Source of the DNA: Microbacterium arborescens
GTDB lineage: Bacteria > Actinomycetota > Actinomycetes > Actinomycetales > Microbacteriaceae
NCBI RefSeq assembly: GCF_030369635.1
Contig: NZ_CP128474.1
Coordinates: forward strand, 372,001 to 436,000
DNA length: 64,000 nucleotides
Reading direction: 5' to 3'
Notes under the pieces: generated by a model
What the model saw: the letters and a program-made list of their open reading frames with translations, nothing else
What the model was told of the DNA's origin: nothing
Databases searched by the model: none
In this document: positions 48,428-57,950 of the stretch, in pieces
Layout: every line of letters starts with the position of its first letter
Numbering within the stretch: position 1 is the first letter of the stretch
Made by a program: the position numbers and the translations under genes

Positions 48428-49942
48428 ATGACCGACTACATCATCGCCCTCGACCAGGGCACGACCTCGAGCCGCGCGATCATCTTCGACAAGAAGGGCT
48501 CGATCATCTCCGTCGGGCAGAAGGAGCATGAGCAGATCATGCCGCGGGCGGGCTGGGTCGAGCACGACCCGATCGAGATCCGCGACAACATGCGCGAGGT
48601 CATCGGCATCGCGCTCGGCCGCGCCAACCTGACCCGCCACGACATCGCCGCGATCGGCATCACCAACCAGCGCGAGACCGCTGTCGTGTGGGACAAGAAC
48701 ACCGGCATCCCCGTCTACAACGCGATCGTGTGGCAGGACACCCGCACGCAGTCCATCGTCAACCGCCTGGCCGGCGACGAGGGCGTCGAGCGGTACAAGG
48801 ACATCGTCGGACTGCCGCTGGCGACCTACTTCTCGGGCACCAAGATCGTCTGGATCCTCGAGAACGTCGAGGGTGCCCGCGAGAAGGCCGAGGCCGGTGA
48901 CCTCATCTTCGGCACGACGGACACCTGGGTGCTGTGGAACCTCACCGGCGGCCCGTCGGGCGGCATCCACGCGACCGACGTCACGAACGCGTCGCGCACG
49001 CTCTTCATGGACCTCGAGACCCTGGAGTGGCGCGACGACATCCTCGCCGACTTCGGTGTGCCGCGCTCGATGATGCCCGAGATCCGCTCCTCCAGCGAGG
49101 TCTACGGCGAGGCGCGCGACACGTCGCTGCTGCGCGAGACGCCGGTGGCCGGCATCCTCGGCGACCAGCAGGCGGCGACGTTCGGGCAGGCGGCGTTCGA
49201 CGCCGGCGAGAGCAAGAACACCTACGGCACCGGAAACTTCCTGATCTTCCAGACGGGCACTGAGATCGTGAAGTCCGAGAACGGCCTCCTCACGACGATC
49301 GGGTACAAGCTCGGCGACGGACCGACCCACTATGCGCTCGAGGGATCGATCGCCGTCACCGGCTCGCTCATCCAGTGGCTGCGCGATCAGCTCGGGATCA
49401 TCTCCACGGCGCCGGAGGTCGAGCAGCTCGCGCTGTCGGTCGAGGACAACGGCGGCGTCTACTTCGTGCCCGCGTTCTCGGGCCTGTACGCGCCGTACTG
49501 GCGGCCCGACGCTCGAGGCGCGATCGTCGGCCTCACGCGCTACGCCAACCGCGGCCACCTCTCGCGCGCAGCGCTCGAGGCGACGGCCTTCCAGACGCGT
49601 GAAGTCCTGGATGCCGTCAACGCCGACTCGGGTGTCGACCTGGCCGAGCTGAAGGTCGACGGCGGCATGATCGCCAACGACACGCTCATGCAGTTCCAGG
49701 CCGACATCCTGGGGGTCCCCGTCGTCCGGCCGGTCGTCGCCGAGACGACCGCGCTGGGTGCCGCTTACGCCGCCGGCCTCGCCGTCGGGTTCTGGAGCGA
49801 CCTCGACGAGCTCCGGGCCAACTGGCAGGAGGACAAGCGCTGGACCCCGAACGACGACGTCGAGGAGCGCGAGCGCCAGCTGCGGCTGTGGAAGAAGGCC
49901 GTGACGAAGTCGATGGACTGGGTCGACGACGACGTCCGCTGA
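48428..49942 (+). CDS. glpK: Glycerol kinase
   Basis: A 504-residue FGGY-family kinase phosphorylating glycerol with [18 protein letters not shown] (about 6-20) is the phosphate-1 loop; [19 protein letters not shown] and the DQQAATFGQ loop are typical. The C-terminal FGGY signature is close to [19 protein letters not shown] (about 413-431). It traps glycerol that enters through GlpF. It is followed by a hairpin, suggesting the operon ends here. Confidence 0.96.
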   Translation: MTDYIIALDQGTTSSRAIIFDKKGSIISVGQKEHEQIMPRAGWVEHDPIEIRDNMREVIGIALGRANLTRHDIAAIGITNQRETAVVWDKNTGIPVYNAIVWQDTRTQSIVNRLAGDEGVERYKDIVGLPLATYFSGTKIVWILENVEGAREKAEAGDLIFGTTDTWVLWNLTGGPSGGIHATDVTNASRTLFMDLETLEWRDDILADFGVPRSMMPEIRSSSEVYGEARDTSLLRETPVAGILGDQQAATFGQAAFDAGESKNTYGTGNFLIFQTGTEIVKSENGLLTTIGYKLGDGPTHYALEGSIAVTGSLIQWLRDQLGIISTAPEVEQLALSVEDNGGVYFVPAFSGLYAPYWRPDARGAIVGLTRYANRGHLSRAALEATAFQTREVLDAVNADSGVDLAELKVDGGMIANDTLMQFQADILGVPVVRPVVAETTALGAAYAAGLAVGFWSDLDELRANWQEDKRWTPNDDVEERERQLRLWKKAVTKSMDWVDDDVR

Positions 49943-49958
49943 CGACGAAGGCCTAGCG

Positions 49959-49992
49959 CGCGGCCCCCGAGCTTTCCGGCCCGGGGGCCGCG
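49959..49992. terminator. Hairpin ending the glp operon
   Basis: 11-bp arms CGCGGCCCCCG/CGGGGGCCGCG (49959-49969, 49982-49992) with a 12-nt loop lie between convergent glpK and the GNAT gene. Confidence 0.75.
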
Positions 49993-50011
49993 TCGTGTCA
50001 GAGCGATCCCG

Positions 50012-50521
50012 TCAGAGGGGGAGGGCGAAGCACACCGAGCGCGGCATCGTCTCGGCGTAGGGCTCATAGACCGGGATGCGGCTGAACCCCATCGACGTGT
50101 AGAGCGCGATCGACTCGGGCTGCTGGAGTCCGGTCTGGAGGATGACCCGCTCGGCACCATCGTTGCGGGCGGCATCGAGGGCTGTCGACATGAGTCCGCG
50201 CGCGATGCCGACGCCGCGAAAGTCCGCGGTCACGATGAGGCGCTTGATCTCCCATTCGTCGCCGAGTCGGCGGAGGATGACGTGCCCCGCGGGGGTGTCT
50301 GCGGAGCCGGCCCGGGCGGCGAGGGCGATCAGGGTCGTGACGATCTCATCGGGGTGCGTCGCGAGCGCGCGGGCGCGGGCACGGCGTCGCTCGTCGGGTT
50401 CGTCGCCGTGGAATCCGTCGTAGCGCGCGCCGAGATCGTCGTCGAGCTGTCGGCGCAGGTCGCGTGCGCGCGGATCGCCGTAGGCGACGTCGACGATCCG
50501 CCAGGTCAGGTCTCGTTCCAC
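50012..50521 (-). CDS. GNAT-family N-acetyltransferase
   Basis: A 169-residue GNAT protein. Beta4 and the acetyl-CoA loop are in IKRLIVTADFRGVGIARGLM (R-G-V-G-I-A), and the family end reads GFSRIPVYEPYAETMPRSVCF, typical of small-molecule acetyltransferases. The substrate is unknown. GTG 50521 overlaps the end of the phosphotransferase gene by 16 bp, so the two genes form an operon. Confidence 0.82.
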   Translation of the reverse strand: MERDLTWRIVDVAYGDPRARDLRRQLDDDLGARYDGFHGDEPDERRRARARALATHPDEIVTTLIALAARAGSADTPAGHVILRRLGDEWEIKRLIVTADFRGVGIARGLMSTALDAARNDGAERVILQTGLQQPESIALYTSMGFSRIPVYEPYAETMPRSVCFALPL

Positions 50522-51243
50522 AGCGACCGATAGTAGGCCAGACGGTCGGCGTCGGGGGCGATCCCGTAGGCGTCGATGAGCGCGTCCTCCCAGCCGGGGC
50601 CGTAGTTCCACTCGGTGCTCATCGAGGCCACCGCGATGTCGGCCCAGCGGTCGGCGACGCCGAGCGCCCCGAGGTCGACGTGGGCGAGCCAGCGTCCGTC
50701 GTCACCGACCAGGGTGTTGGGGCAGCAGGCGTCGCCGTGGCAGACCACGAGGAGGTCGGGCTCGGGTGCGTCGCGGAGAGATGCCGGCACGGCGATGCCC
50801 CGGGCCTCGGCGTTTCGCAGCCGGTGCGCGACGCTCCAGTCGTAGGGGCAGTCGGCGACCGGCAGGGCGTCGTGGAGGGCGCGGAGTCCTTCGCCGACCG
50901 CCCGCACCGCGGTCGCGGGATCGGCGAGCCACCGGGGATCGACGGCCGACCGGCCGGGGAGAGTGCGGGTGACGAGCCACTCGACGTCGCCGTCCTCGCC
51001 GGTCTCGATGACCTCGGGAACCGACGTGAACGGCGCAGCCCATCGCAGGCGCTCCGACTCGACTCGCATCGAGGTCTCGGCGTTCCGCGGGCCGACCTTG
51101 ACGACACGGCCGTCGTCGGTGCCGAGCGTGATACCCCCGATGGCGTTGCGCCAGAGCGGGGTCGCGGCGGTGCCGGCGGTAAGCCGTCGCAGTCGCGCTG
51201 CGATGTCGGCGCGGACGGGCGCGTCCGGGGGCAGTAGGGTCAC
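50506..51243 (-). CDS. APH(3')-like aminoglycoside phosphotransferase family protein
   Basis: A 245-residue kinase-like protein. The catalytic loop is CHGDACCPN (His-Gly-Asp...Asn), followed by the metal-binding AHVDLGALGVADRWADIA, close to the IDxGRxGxxDRxxD pattern of APH(3') enzymes. It could phosphorylate an aminoglycoside or another hydroxylated compound; actual resistance is not shown by sequence. Base composition is like its neighbours and no mobile element is near, so it is probably an intrinsic gene. GTG 51243 is preferred as CAGGAT (complement of 51250-51255) lies 7 nt upstream; GTG 51249 is an alternative. Confidence 0.8.
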   Translation of the reverse strand: MTLLPPDAPVRADIAARLRRLTAGTAATPLWRNAIGGITLGTDDGRVVKVGPRNAETSMRVESERLRWAAPFTSVPEVIETGEDGDVEWLVTRTLPGRSAVDPRWLADPATAVRAVGEGLRALHDALPVADCPYDWSVAHRLRNAEARGIAVPASLRDAPEPDLLVVCHGDACCPNTLVGDDGRWLAHVDLGALGVADRWADIAVASMSTEWNYGPGWEDALIDAYGIAPDADRLAYYRSLWNET

Positions 51244-51596
51244 AGCCACATCCTGCCGCCTTCGCTCGCCGTCGAGGCCGACATCCGCCGCGCGCGAGTT
51301 GCCGTCCGCAGGTTGGTGGGGTGGTTCCGCTGCCGCGCGGCGGTGGAACGGCAGCTCAGCCTGTTCGCGGCACACGCGGTCGACGGCCTGAGCGGCGCCC
51401 GGCCTGAGCGGAGACCGGTCGGCCGGAGGCGATCCGCGGAGGTTCGGCGCCCGGGCTGGGCGTTCCGTCGTCAGGGCCGGAGCGGCTCTCGGGGTGGCTG
51501 GGGTGCGTCTGGGGCAGTTCAGCCTGTCGACGGCACCGGCGCGGCGCGCGGAGGGTGCTCGGATCGCCCGGGCGCGGAGGTCGGCCCCGGGCGTTC
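51244..51596. other. Noncoding gap with an imperfect palindrome and direct repeats
   Basis: No convincing frame is found. The gap contains a 26-bp imperfect palindrome (51323-51348), a 12-bp direct repeat CGGCCTGAGCGG (51384-51395 and 51400-51411) and a 22-bp imperfect direct repeat containing AGCCTGT (near 51351 and 51515). Confidence 0.65.
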
Positions 51597-51602
51597 TAGG
51601 GT
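51597..51602 (+). promoter_or_regulatory. -10 box TAGGGT of the SDR-crotonase-SDR operon
   Basis: It predicts a transcript from about 51609 with a 20-nt leader carrying AAGGAG. Confidence 0.5.
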
Positions 51603-51628
51603 GGAGGGGCGAGTTCGAAGGAGAACAC

Positions 51629-52390
51629 ATGCAGATCGCGGGAGCCTCCGCCCTCATCACGGGCGGCGCCAGCGGGCTGGGCGCGGCCACGGCACGGCGC
51701 CTCGCTTCGGGCGGCGCGCACATCACGATCGTCGACCTGCCGGGGTCGCCCGGGCGCGAGGTCGCCGAGGCCCTGGGCGGGCGGTTCGCCCCCGCCGATG
51801 TCACCGATCCGGACGAGGTGGCCACCGCCGTCGAGACGGCGGGTAGCGCGGCGCCGCTGCGCATCGTCGTCAACTGCGCCGGGATCGCGCCGCCCGCCAA
51901 GGTGCTCGACCGTGCGGGTGCCCCGACACCGCTGGCGGACTTCGAGCGCATCGTCCGGATCAACCTCGTCGGCACCTACAACGTCGTGGCGCAGGCGTCG
52001 GCCGCGATCGCGCGGACCGAGCCGACGGAGACGGGGTCGCGTGGCGTCATCGTCAACACCGCCTCCGTCGCCGCCTTCGACGGACAGATCGGCCAACCCG
52101 CCTACGCCGCCTCGAAGGGCGGGGTGCACGCGATGACGCTGCCGATCGCGCGCGAGCTCGCGCGCTACGGCATCCGCGTCTGCACGATCGCGCCGGGGAT
52201 CATGCAGACGCCCATGATGGCGGGGCTGCCGGATGCCGCGCAGCGCTCGCTGGGCGAGCAGGTTCCGTTCCCGCCGCGTCTGGGCGCGCCGGAGGAGTTC
52301 GCCGCGCTCGCCGCCCATATCGTCGACAACGACTACCTCAACGGCGAGACGATCCGTCTCGACGGCGCGATCAGAATGGCACCCCGATGA
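51629..52390 (+). CDS. SDR resembling 3-hydroxyacyl-CoA dehydrogenase type 2
   Basis: A 253-residue classical SDR. The N terminus [20 protein letters not shown] (about 11-30) with VVDLPG is NAD-type. NCAGIAPP (about 90-97) matches the 17-beta-HSD type 10 group, with catalytic Ser in [14 protein letters not shown] and YAASK. The C-terminal [36 protein letters not shown] is near-diagnostic for 3-hydroxy(methyl)butyryl/hydroxyacyl-CoA dehydrogenases. Likely oxidises a 3-hydroxyacyl-CoA; isoleucine breakdown is one possibility. The next gene's ATG overlaps its stop codon. Confidence 0.87.
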   Translation: MQIAGASALITGGASGLGAATARRLASGGAHITIVDLPGSPGREVAEALGGRFAPADVTDPDEVATAVETAGSAAPLRIVVNCAGIAPPAKVLDRAGAPTPLADFERIVRINLVGTYNVVAQASAAIARTEPTETGSRGVIVNTASVAAFDGQIGQPAYAASKGGVHAMTLPIARELARYGIRVCTIAPGIMQTPMMAGLPDAAQRSLGEQVPFPPRLGAPEEFAALAAHIVDNDYLNGETIRLDGAIRMAPR

Positions 52391-53208
52391 GCGACACTGC
52401 ACCCGCAACCGACACTGCAACCGCAACCGACACGGTGTTGCTACGCCGCGAGGGCGCGCTCGCGCGGATCACGCTGAACCGCCCGGCATCGCTCAACGCG
52501 GTCGACGCCGACATGGCGGCCCGCTGGCGCGAGGTGGCCGCGGAGGTCGCCGCCGACACCTCGATCGGTGCCGTGATCCTGGATGCGGCGGGCCGCGCCT
52601 TCTGCGCCGGCGGCGACGTCGTGTCGATGTCGACGTCGGGCATGGGTGGCGCCGCGGTCACCGAGACGGCCCGCATCATCCACGACGGCATCGCGTCGCT
52701 GACGGGCGCGGCGGTGCCGATCGTCGCCGCGGTCCAGGGTGCGGTCGCCGGGGGAGGCCTCGGCATCATGCTGGTCGCCGACTACATCGTCGCGTCGCCG
52801 TCGGCGGTCTTCGTCAGCAAGTACGCCAACATCGGCCTCACGCCCGATCTGGGGGTCTCGACGCTGCTGCCCGCCGCGATCGGTCAGCGCCGCGCGCTGC
52901 AGCTGCTGCTCCACGACACCGCGCTCGACGCCGCGGCCGCGCTCGACTGGGGCTTGGTGGCCGAGGTGGCCGACGACCCCGCCGCCCGGGCGCAGGCCCT
53001 GGCCGACTCGTGGCTGGCGGGCGCGACGCGCGCCTTCGGACAGGCCAAACGTCTCGTCCGCGACGGCGCCGCGCGGTCGTTCGCCGAGAACCTCGACGAC
53101 GAGGCGCGGACGATCGGCGCGCGCTTCGACACCGACGAGGCGCGAATGCGCATCGACGCGTTCGCCGCCGCATCCGCACGCCGTACCCGAACCGAGGAGA
53201 CCTCATGA
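52387..53208 (+). CDS. Crotonase-fold enoyl-CoA isomerase/hydratase (PaaG-like)
   Basis: A 273-residue protein of the enoyl-CoA hydratase superfamily. Oxyanion-hole segments are GRAFCAGGDVV (about 60-70) and VQGAVAGGGLGIM (about 117-129). Both Glu residues of true hydratases are missing: the GGGxE position reads GGGLG, and the QPEI region reads SKYANI. An Asp in IGLTPDLGVSTLLP remains, the pattern of isomerases such as PaaG that use a single acid. A role as a double-bond isomerase is more likely than hydratase (inference). Coupled to both SDR genes by 4-bp overlaps. Confidence 0.8.
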   Translation: MSDTAPATDTATATDTVLLRREGALARITLNRPASLNAVDADMAARWREVAAEVAADTSIGAVILDAAGRAFCAGGDVVSMSTSGMGGAAVTETARIIHDGIASLTGAAVPIVAAVQGAVAGGGLGIMLVADYIVASPSAVFVSKYANIGLTPDLGVSTLLPAAIGQRRALQLLLHDTALDAAAALDWGLVAEVADDPAARAQALADSWLAGATRAFGQAKRLVRDGAARSFAENLDDEARTIGARFDTDEARMRIDAFAAASARRTRTEETS

Positions 53209-54047
53209 CCGACGCGAAGCCCCTCGCGGGCAAGACCCTGCTGATGTCGGGCGGCAGCCGCGGCATCGGCCTGGCCATCGCGCTGCGTGCCGCGCGCGAT
53301 GGTGCCAACATCGCGCTGCTCGCCAAGACGGACCAGCCGCATCCGAAGCTCGAAGGCACCGTGCACACCGCCGCCGCCGCGATCGTCGAGGCGGGCGGCC
53401 GAGCCCTGCCGATCGTCGGCGACGTGCGTGACGAGGACTCGATCACCGAGGCCGTGCTGAAGGCGCAGGGCGAGTTCGGCGGCATCGACATCGTCGTGAA
53501 CAACGCCTCGGCGATCGACCTGTCGGGCACGCTCGAGCTCGGCACGAAGCGCTTCGACCTCATGCAGGCGGTCAACGTGCGGGGGACATTCCTGCTGTCG
53601 CGAGCGGCGATCCCGGCCCTGCGCGACGCCGAGAACCCGCACATCCTCTCGCTGTCTCCGCCGCTGAACCTCTCGCCGAAGTGGCTCGGCGCACACACGG
53701 GGTACACGCTCGCGAAGTACGGCATGACGATGGCGACCCTGGGGATCGCCGCGGAGTTCGCCGCCGACGGCATCGCGGCCAACACGCTGTGGCCGCGGAC
53801 GACGATCGCGACGGCGGCGGTGCGCAATTCCCTCGGCGGCGAGCGGATGATGGCGGCGAGCCGCACCCCCGAGATATACGCGGATGCCGCGTACGAGGTG
53901 CTCGTGCAGCCCGCCGGCGAATACACGGGGCAGACCCTGATCGTCGAGGACGTCCTCGAGGCCGCCGGTGTGACCGACTTCTCGGGCTACGCCGCGGTCC
54001 CCGGAACGCCGGACGCGGAGCTGTTCCCCGACGTCTTCCTCGACTGA
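53205..54047 (+). CDS. HSDL2-like short-chain dehydrogenase
   Basis: A 280-residue SDR of the HSDL2 group: SGGSRGIGLAIALRAARDGANIALLAKTDQPHPKLEGTVHTAA at the N terminus (about 14-56), VNNASAIDLSGT (about 100-111), and YTLAKYGM with Tyr/Lys. In place of the usual Ser motif it has LSLSPPLNL, typical for HSDL2 proteins. Substrates are probably fatty-acyl compounds but are unproven. Last gene of the three-gene operon. An in-frame GTGCTC near the end shows no separate SCP2 domain, which eukaryotic HSDL2 carries. Confidence 0.82.
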   Translation: MTDAKPLAGKTLLMSGGSRGIGLAIALRAARDGANIALLAKTDQPHPKLEGTVHTAAAAIVEAGGRALPIVGDVRDEDSITEAVLKAQGEFGGIDIVVNNASAIDLSGTLELGTKRFDLMQAVNVRGTFLLSRAAIPALRDAENPHILSLSPPLNLSPKWLGAHTGYTLAKYGMTMATLGIAAEFAADGIAANTLWPRTTIATAAVRNSLGGERMMAASRTPEIYADAAYEVLVQPAGEYTGQTLIVEDVLEAAGVTDFSGYAAVPGTPDAELFPDVFLD

Positions 54048-54070
54048 AGGGATGTGCTGCCCGAGCGCGG

Positions 54071-54550
54071 TCAGAGGGGCTTGCGGAGGAAGATCTGGAA
54101 GGTGCCGTCGTCCTGCGGCACGCGCTCGGACTCGGTGTAGCCCTCGCGCTCGTACAGGCGCAGGTTGGCCTCGCTGAGCGATCCCGTGAACAGCTCGGCC
54201 TCGCGCGCACCGGCCGCCCGTCCGCGTTCCTCGACGGCGGCGAGCAGGGCCGTGCCCACGCCCGACCCCTGCTGGTCGGGGGCGATGGCGATGCGGCCGA
54301 TCAGCAGCAGCTCGCCGTCGAGGCGGGCGCGCGCCGCTCCGACGATGCGACCGTCGTCGACCGCGACGCAGCCGAGGTTCTCCGCCAGCTCGGCACGAAG
54401 CTCGTCGAGGGTCTGGGTGAGCGGCGGCATGTCGGCGGCGTCGTAGATGAGGGCCTCGGACACGAACGCGGCGCGCTGCAGGGTCAGCACCTCGCCGGCG
54501 TCGGCGGGGTCGATGGGTCGGATGTCGCGGTCGTCCGCGCCCGGCGCCAT
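54071..54550 (-). CDS. GNAT-family N-acetyltransferase
   Basis: A 159-residue GNAT protein with IGRIAIAPDQQGSGVGTALLAAVEERG (about 83-109) as the acetyl-CoA binding region, and the closing LRLYEREGYTESER. It resembles the group that acetylates peptides or small amines; substrate unknown. ATG 54550 overlaps the stop codon of the HAD gene by one base (TGATG), so it is last in a coupled HAD-GNAT operon. Confidence 0.85.
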   Translation of the reverse strand: MAPGADDRDIRPIDPADAGEVLTLQRAAFVSEALIYDAADMPPLTQTLDELRAELAENLGCVAVDDGRIVGAARARLDGELLLIGRIAIAPDQQGSGVGTALLAAVEERGRAAGAREAELFTGSLSEANLRLYEREGYTESERVPQDDGTFQIFLRKPL

Positions 54551-55419
54551 CAGGCGGCCGTCTCGGGGTCGATGATGCCGTGGCGGACGAAGGCGTTCCA
54601 GATGCCGTCGTCGAGGACGCCGGTGGTGACCTCGCCGGCGATCTGCTGCAGCTGCGGGTCGGCTTCGGCCATCGCGATCGCGGTGCCGCAGACCTCGAAC
54701 ATCTCGACGTCGTTCCAGCTGTCGCCGATTCCGACGGCGTCCGCGGCGTCTCGGCCGAGGTGCGTCAGCATCGCCTGGATGCCGGTTCCCTTGTTCGTGC
54801 CGCGCATGCCGACCTCGCCGTTCGAGCCGGTGGGCAGGGGCATGCTCCCCGGGATGACGTGGAACTCCTCGCCGAGCGCGGCCTGGGTCTTCTCGACCGC
54901 GTCGGGGTCGGAGCTGACGAACACCGCCTTGGCGATGTGGTCGAGATCGGCCTCTTCGACGGGGGCGAAGCGCGGCGCGGCCACGACGTCCTCGGCGAGG
55001 GCGACGGTGGAGAGGTCCTCGGCATGACGGCGACGGCGATCGCTGATGAAGTCCGCGATGAACGACCGGACGCCCTCGCTCGCGTACACGCCGTCGTGCG
55101 ACTGGATGAAGTACCGCGTGCCCTGCTCGTCGAAGTAGGCCATCACCCGCTCCACGGCCGTGCGGGGCATCAGTTCGGCGAGGACGGTCTCGTCGCCGGA
55201 GACCGCGAGGGCGCCGCCGTTGGAGATCGCACCGTCGAAGCCGATGTCGAGCACGCGAGGGTTGATGTCGCCGGCGGCGCGTCCCGTGCAGAGATAGACG
55301 AGGTGCCCGCGTTCGCGCGCGGCGCGGACCGCGGCGATCGTCGAGGGGGCGATCGTCTCGCCGTGCGCGAGGATGGTGCCGTCGACGTCGAGGAAGATGA
55401 TGCGAGTTTCCGACGTCAC
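54550..55419 (-). CDS. Cof-type HAD-IIB phosphatase (copy 1)
   Basis: A 289-residue Cof-like hydrolase (class IIB cap), similar to its neighbour at 55443. Motif I is FLDVDGTIL, motif II is CTGRA, and the cap is about 85-195. The Lys of motif III lies in GTNKGTGIQAML, and motif IV is GIGDSWNDVEMFEVCG. Likely a sugar- or cofactor-phosphate phosphatase. I chose GTG 55419 over the 55446 start since TACGCT (complement of 55426-55431) ends exactly 7 nt upstream, and the N terminus MTSETRIIFLDVDG then aligns with that of the paralogue (MTSSDFRRRAVFLDVDG). Confidence 0.87.
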   Translation of the reverse strand: MTSETRIIFLDVDGTILAHGETIAPSTIAAVRAARERGHLVYLCTGRAAGDINPRVLDIGFDGAISNGGALAVSGDETVLAELMPRTAVERVMAYFDEQGTRYFIQSHDGVYASEGVRSFIADFISDRRRRHAEDLSTVALAEDVVAAPRFAPVEEADLDHIAKAVFVSSDPDAVEKTQAALGEEFHVIPGSMPLPTGSNGEVGMRGTNKGTGIQAMLTHLGRDAADAVGIGDSWNDVEMFEVCGTAIAMAEADPQLQQIAGEVTTGVLDDGIWNAFVRHGIIDPETAA

Positions 55420-55425
55420 CCCTCC

Positions 55426-55431
55426 AGCGTA
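55426..55431 (-). promoter_or_regulatory. -10 box TACGCT deciding the start of HAD copy 1
   Basis: The last T is 7 nt from the GTG at 55419. A longer frame start at 55446 lies upstream of this box. Confidence 0.55.
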
Positions 55432-55442
55432 ACGGGGGGCGC

Positions 55443-56318
55443 TCACAGCAGGCCGTGTCGCGCGAAGGCGTTGTGGATGCCGTCGTCGTCGATCGCGGTC
55501 GTGACCTCGTCGGCGAGGGCTTGAACCTCCGGCGCGGCGTTGCCCATCGCGATCGCGGTGCCGCAGACCTCGAACATCTCGGCGTCGTTCCAGTTGTCGC
55601 CGATGCCGATCGCGTCCGATGGGTCGACGCCGAGGTGGGCGAGCACCTCGAGGATCGCGGCGCCTTTGTTCACGCCGCGCGGCGCCACTTCGCCCGAGCT
55701 GCCCTCGGGCAGGGGGATGGTGCCCGAGACGACGGCGAAGTCGGGGGCGAGCTCGGCGAGCAGATCGGCGACGGCGTCAGCGTCGTGCGCCAGGATGACG
55801 GCCTTGGCGATCTCGGCATCCGAGAAGTGGACCTCGTCGTCGAAGGTCTTCATGCCGACGCTGAAGAACTCGAGCTCGTCGGGGTCGGCCCCGGCGGCCA
55901 GCGCGTCCTCGATGTGGCGGGCGCGGTCGCGCTCGAGACGGTCGGCGAGCAGAGCCGGCAGGCCGGGGCTCGCGAACATGCGGTCGAACGACTGGAAGTA
56001 CCAATGGATGCCGCGGGCCTCGAACGCCGCGCTGAGGCGCGCGACCTCGGCGGCCGTCATGAGTCGCGAGACAACCAGCTCGTCGCCCACCCCGGCGAAG
56101 GCGCCTCCGTTGGTGACGGCGCCGTCGAAGCCGATGTCGAGGATGCGGCCGCGCAGCTCGGCCATGCCGCGGCCGGTGCTCAGCAGCACGAGGTGCCCGT
56201 TCTCGCGGGCACGGCGGACGGCGGCGACGGCGGACTCGGGCAGATGGGTGCCGTCTTGCAGGAGGGTGCCGTCGACGTCGAGGAACACGGCGCGGCGGCG
56301 GAAGTCGGACGAAGTCAT
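55443..56318 (-). CDS. Cof-type HAD-IIB phosphatase (copy 2)
   Basis: A 291-residue paralogue of the previous gene. Motifs are FLDVDGTLL, STGRG, GVNKGAAILEVL and GIGDNWNDAEMFEVCG. The two share most of the cap and the closing ...TTAIDDDGIHNAFARHG. They look like a tandem duplication that has diverged. The gene is just after the terminator of the GH1 gene. A link to dephosphorylation of PTS-derived sugar phosphates is possible from context only. Confidence 0.87.
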   Translation of the reverse strand: MTSSDFRRRAVFLDVDGTLLQDGTHLPESAVAAVRRARENGHLVLLSTGRGMAELRGRILDIGFDGAVTNGGAFAGVGDELVVSRLMTAAEVARLSAAFEARGIHWYFQSFDRMFASPGLPALLADRLERDRARHIEDALAAGADPDELEFFSVGMKTFDDEVHFSDAEIAKAVILAHDADAVADLLAELAPDFAVVSGTIPLPEGSSGEVAPRGVNKGAAILEVLAHLGVDPSDAIGIGDNWNDAEMFEVCGTAIAMGNAAPEVQALADEVTTAIDDDGIHNAFARHGLL

Positions 56319-56344
56319 GCAGATCCCTTTCAGACGCGGAGAAA

Positions 56345-56387
56345 GGGCGCGGTCGCGGGCCAGAAGGAGGGCCCCGCGACCGCGCCC
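56345..56387 (-). terminator. Strong hairpin after the GH1 gene
   Basis: About 15-bp arms GGGCGCGGTCGCGGG (56345-56359) and CCCGCGACCGCGCCC (56373-56387) directly follow the GH1 stop codon (minus strand). Confidence 0.75.
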
Positions 56388-56402
56388 GGTCGGGTCGGCG
56401 TC

Positions 56403-57950
<1,548 letters not shown>

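Noticed and set aside
50506..51243. The APH gene as a recently acquired resistance gene.
   Set aside because: No mobile element, composition shift or resistance partner is seen; it shares an overlap with a GNAT gene and looks native.
51244..51628. A small RNA gene in the gap before the SDR operon, suggested by the palindrome and repeats.
   Set aside because: No promoter-terminator pair enclosing the repeats could be recognised; kept only as a noncoding gap.
55420..55446. A 9-codon longer start (GTG 55446) for HAD copy 1, overlapping the stop of copy 2.
   Set aside because: The GTGA overlap is tempting, but a leaderless -10 box ends 7 nt before GTG 55419, and the shorter N terminus aligns with the paralogue.
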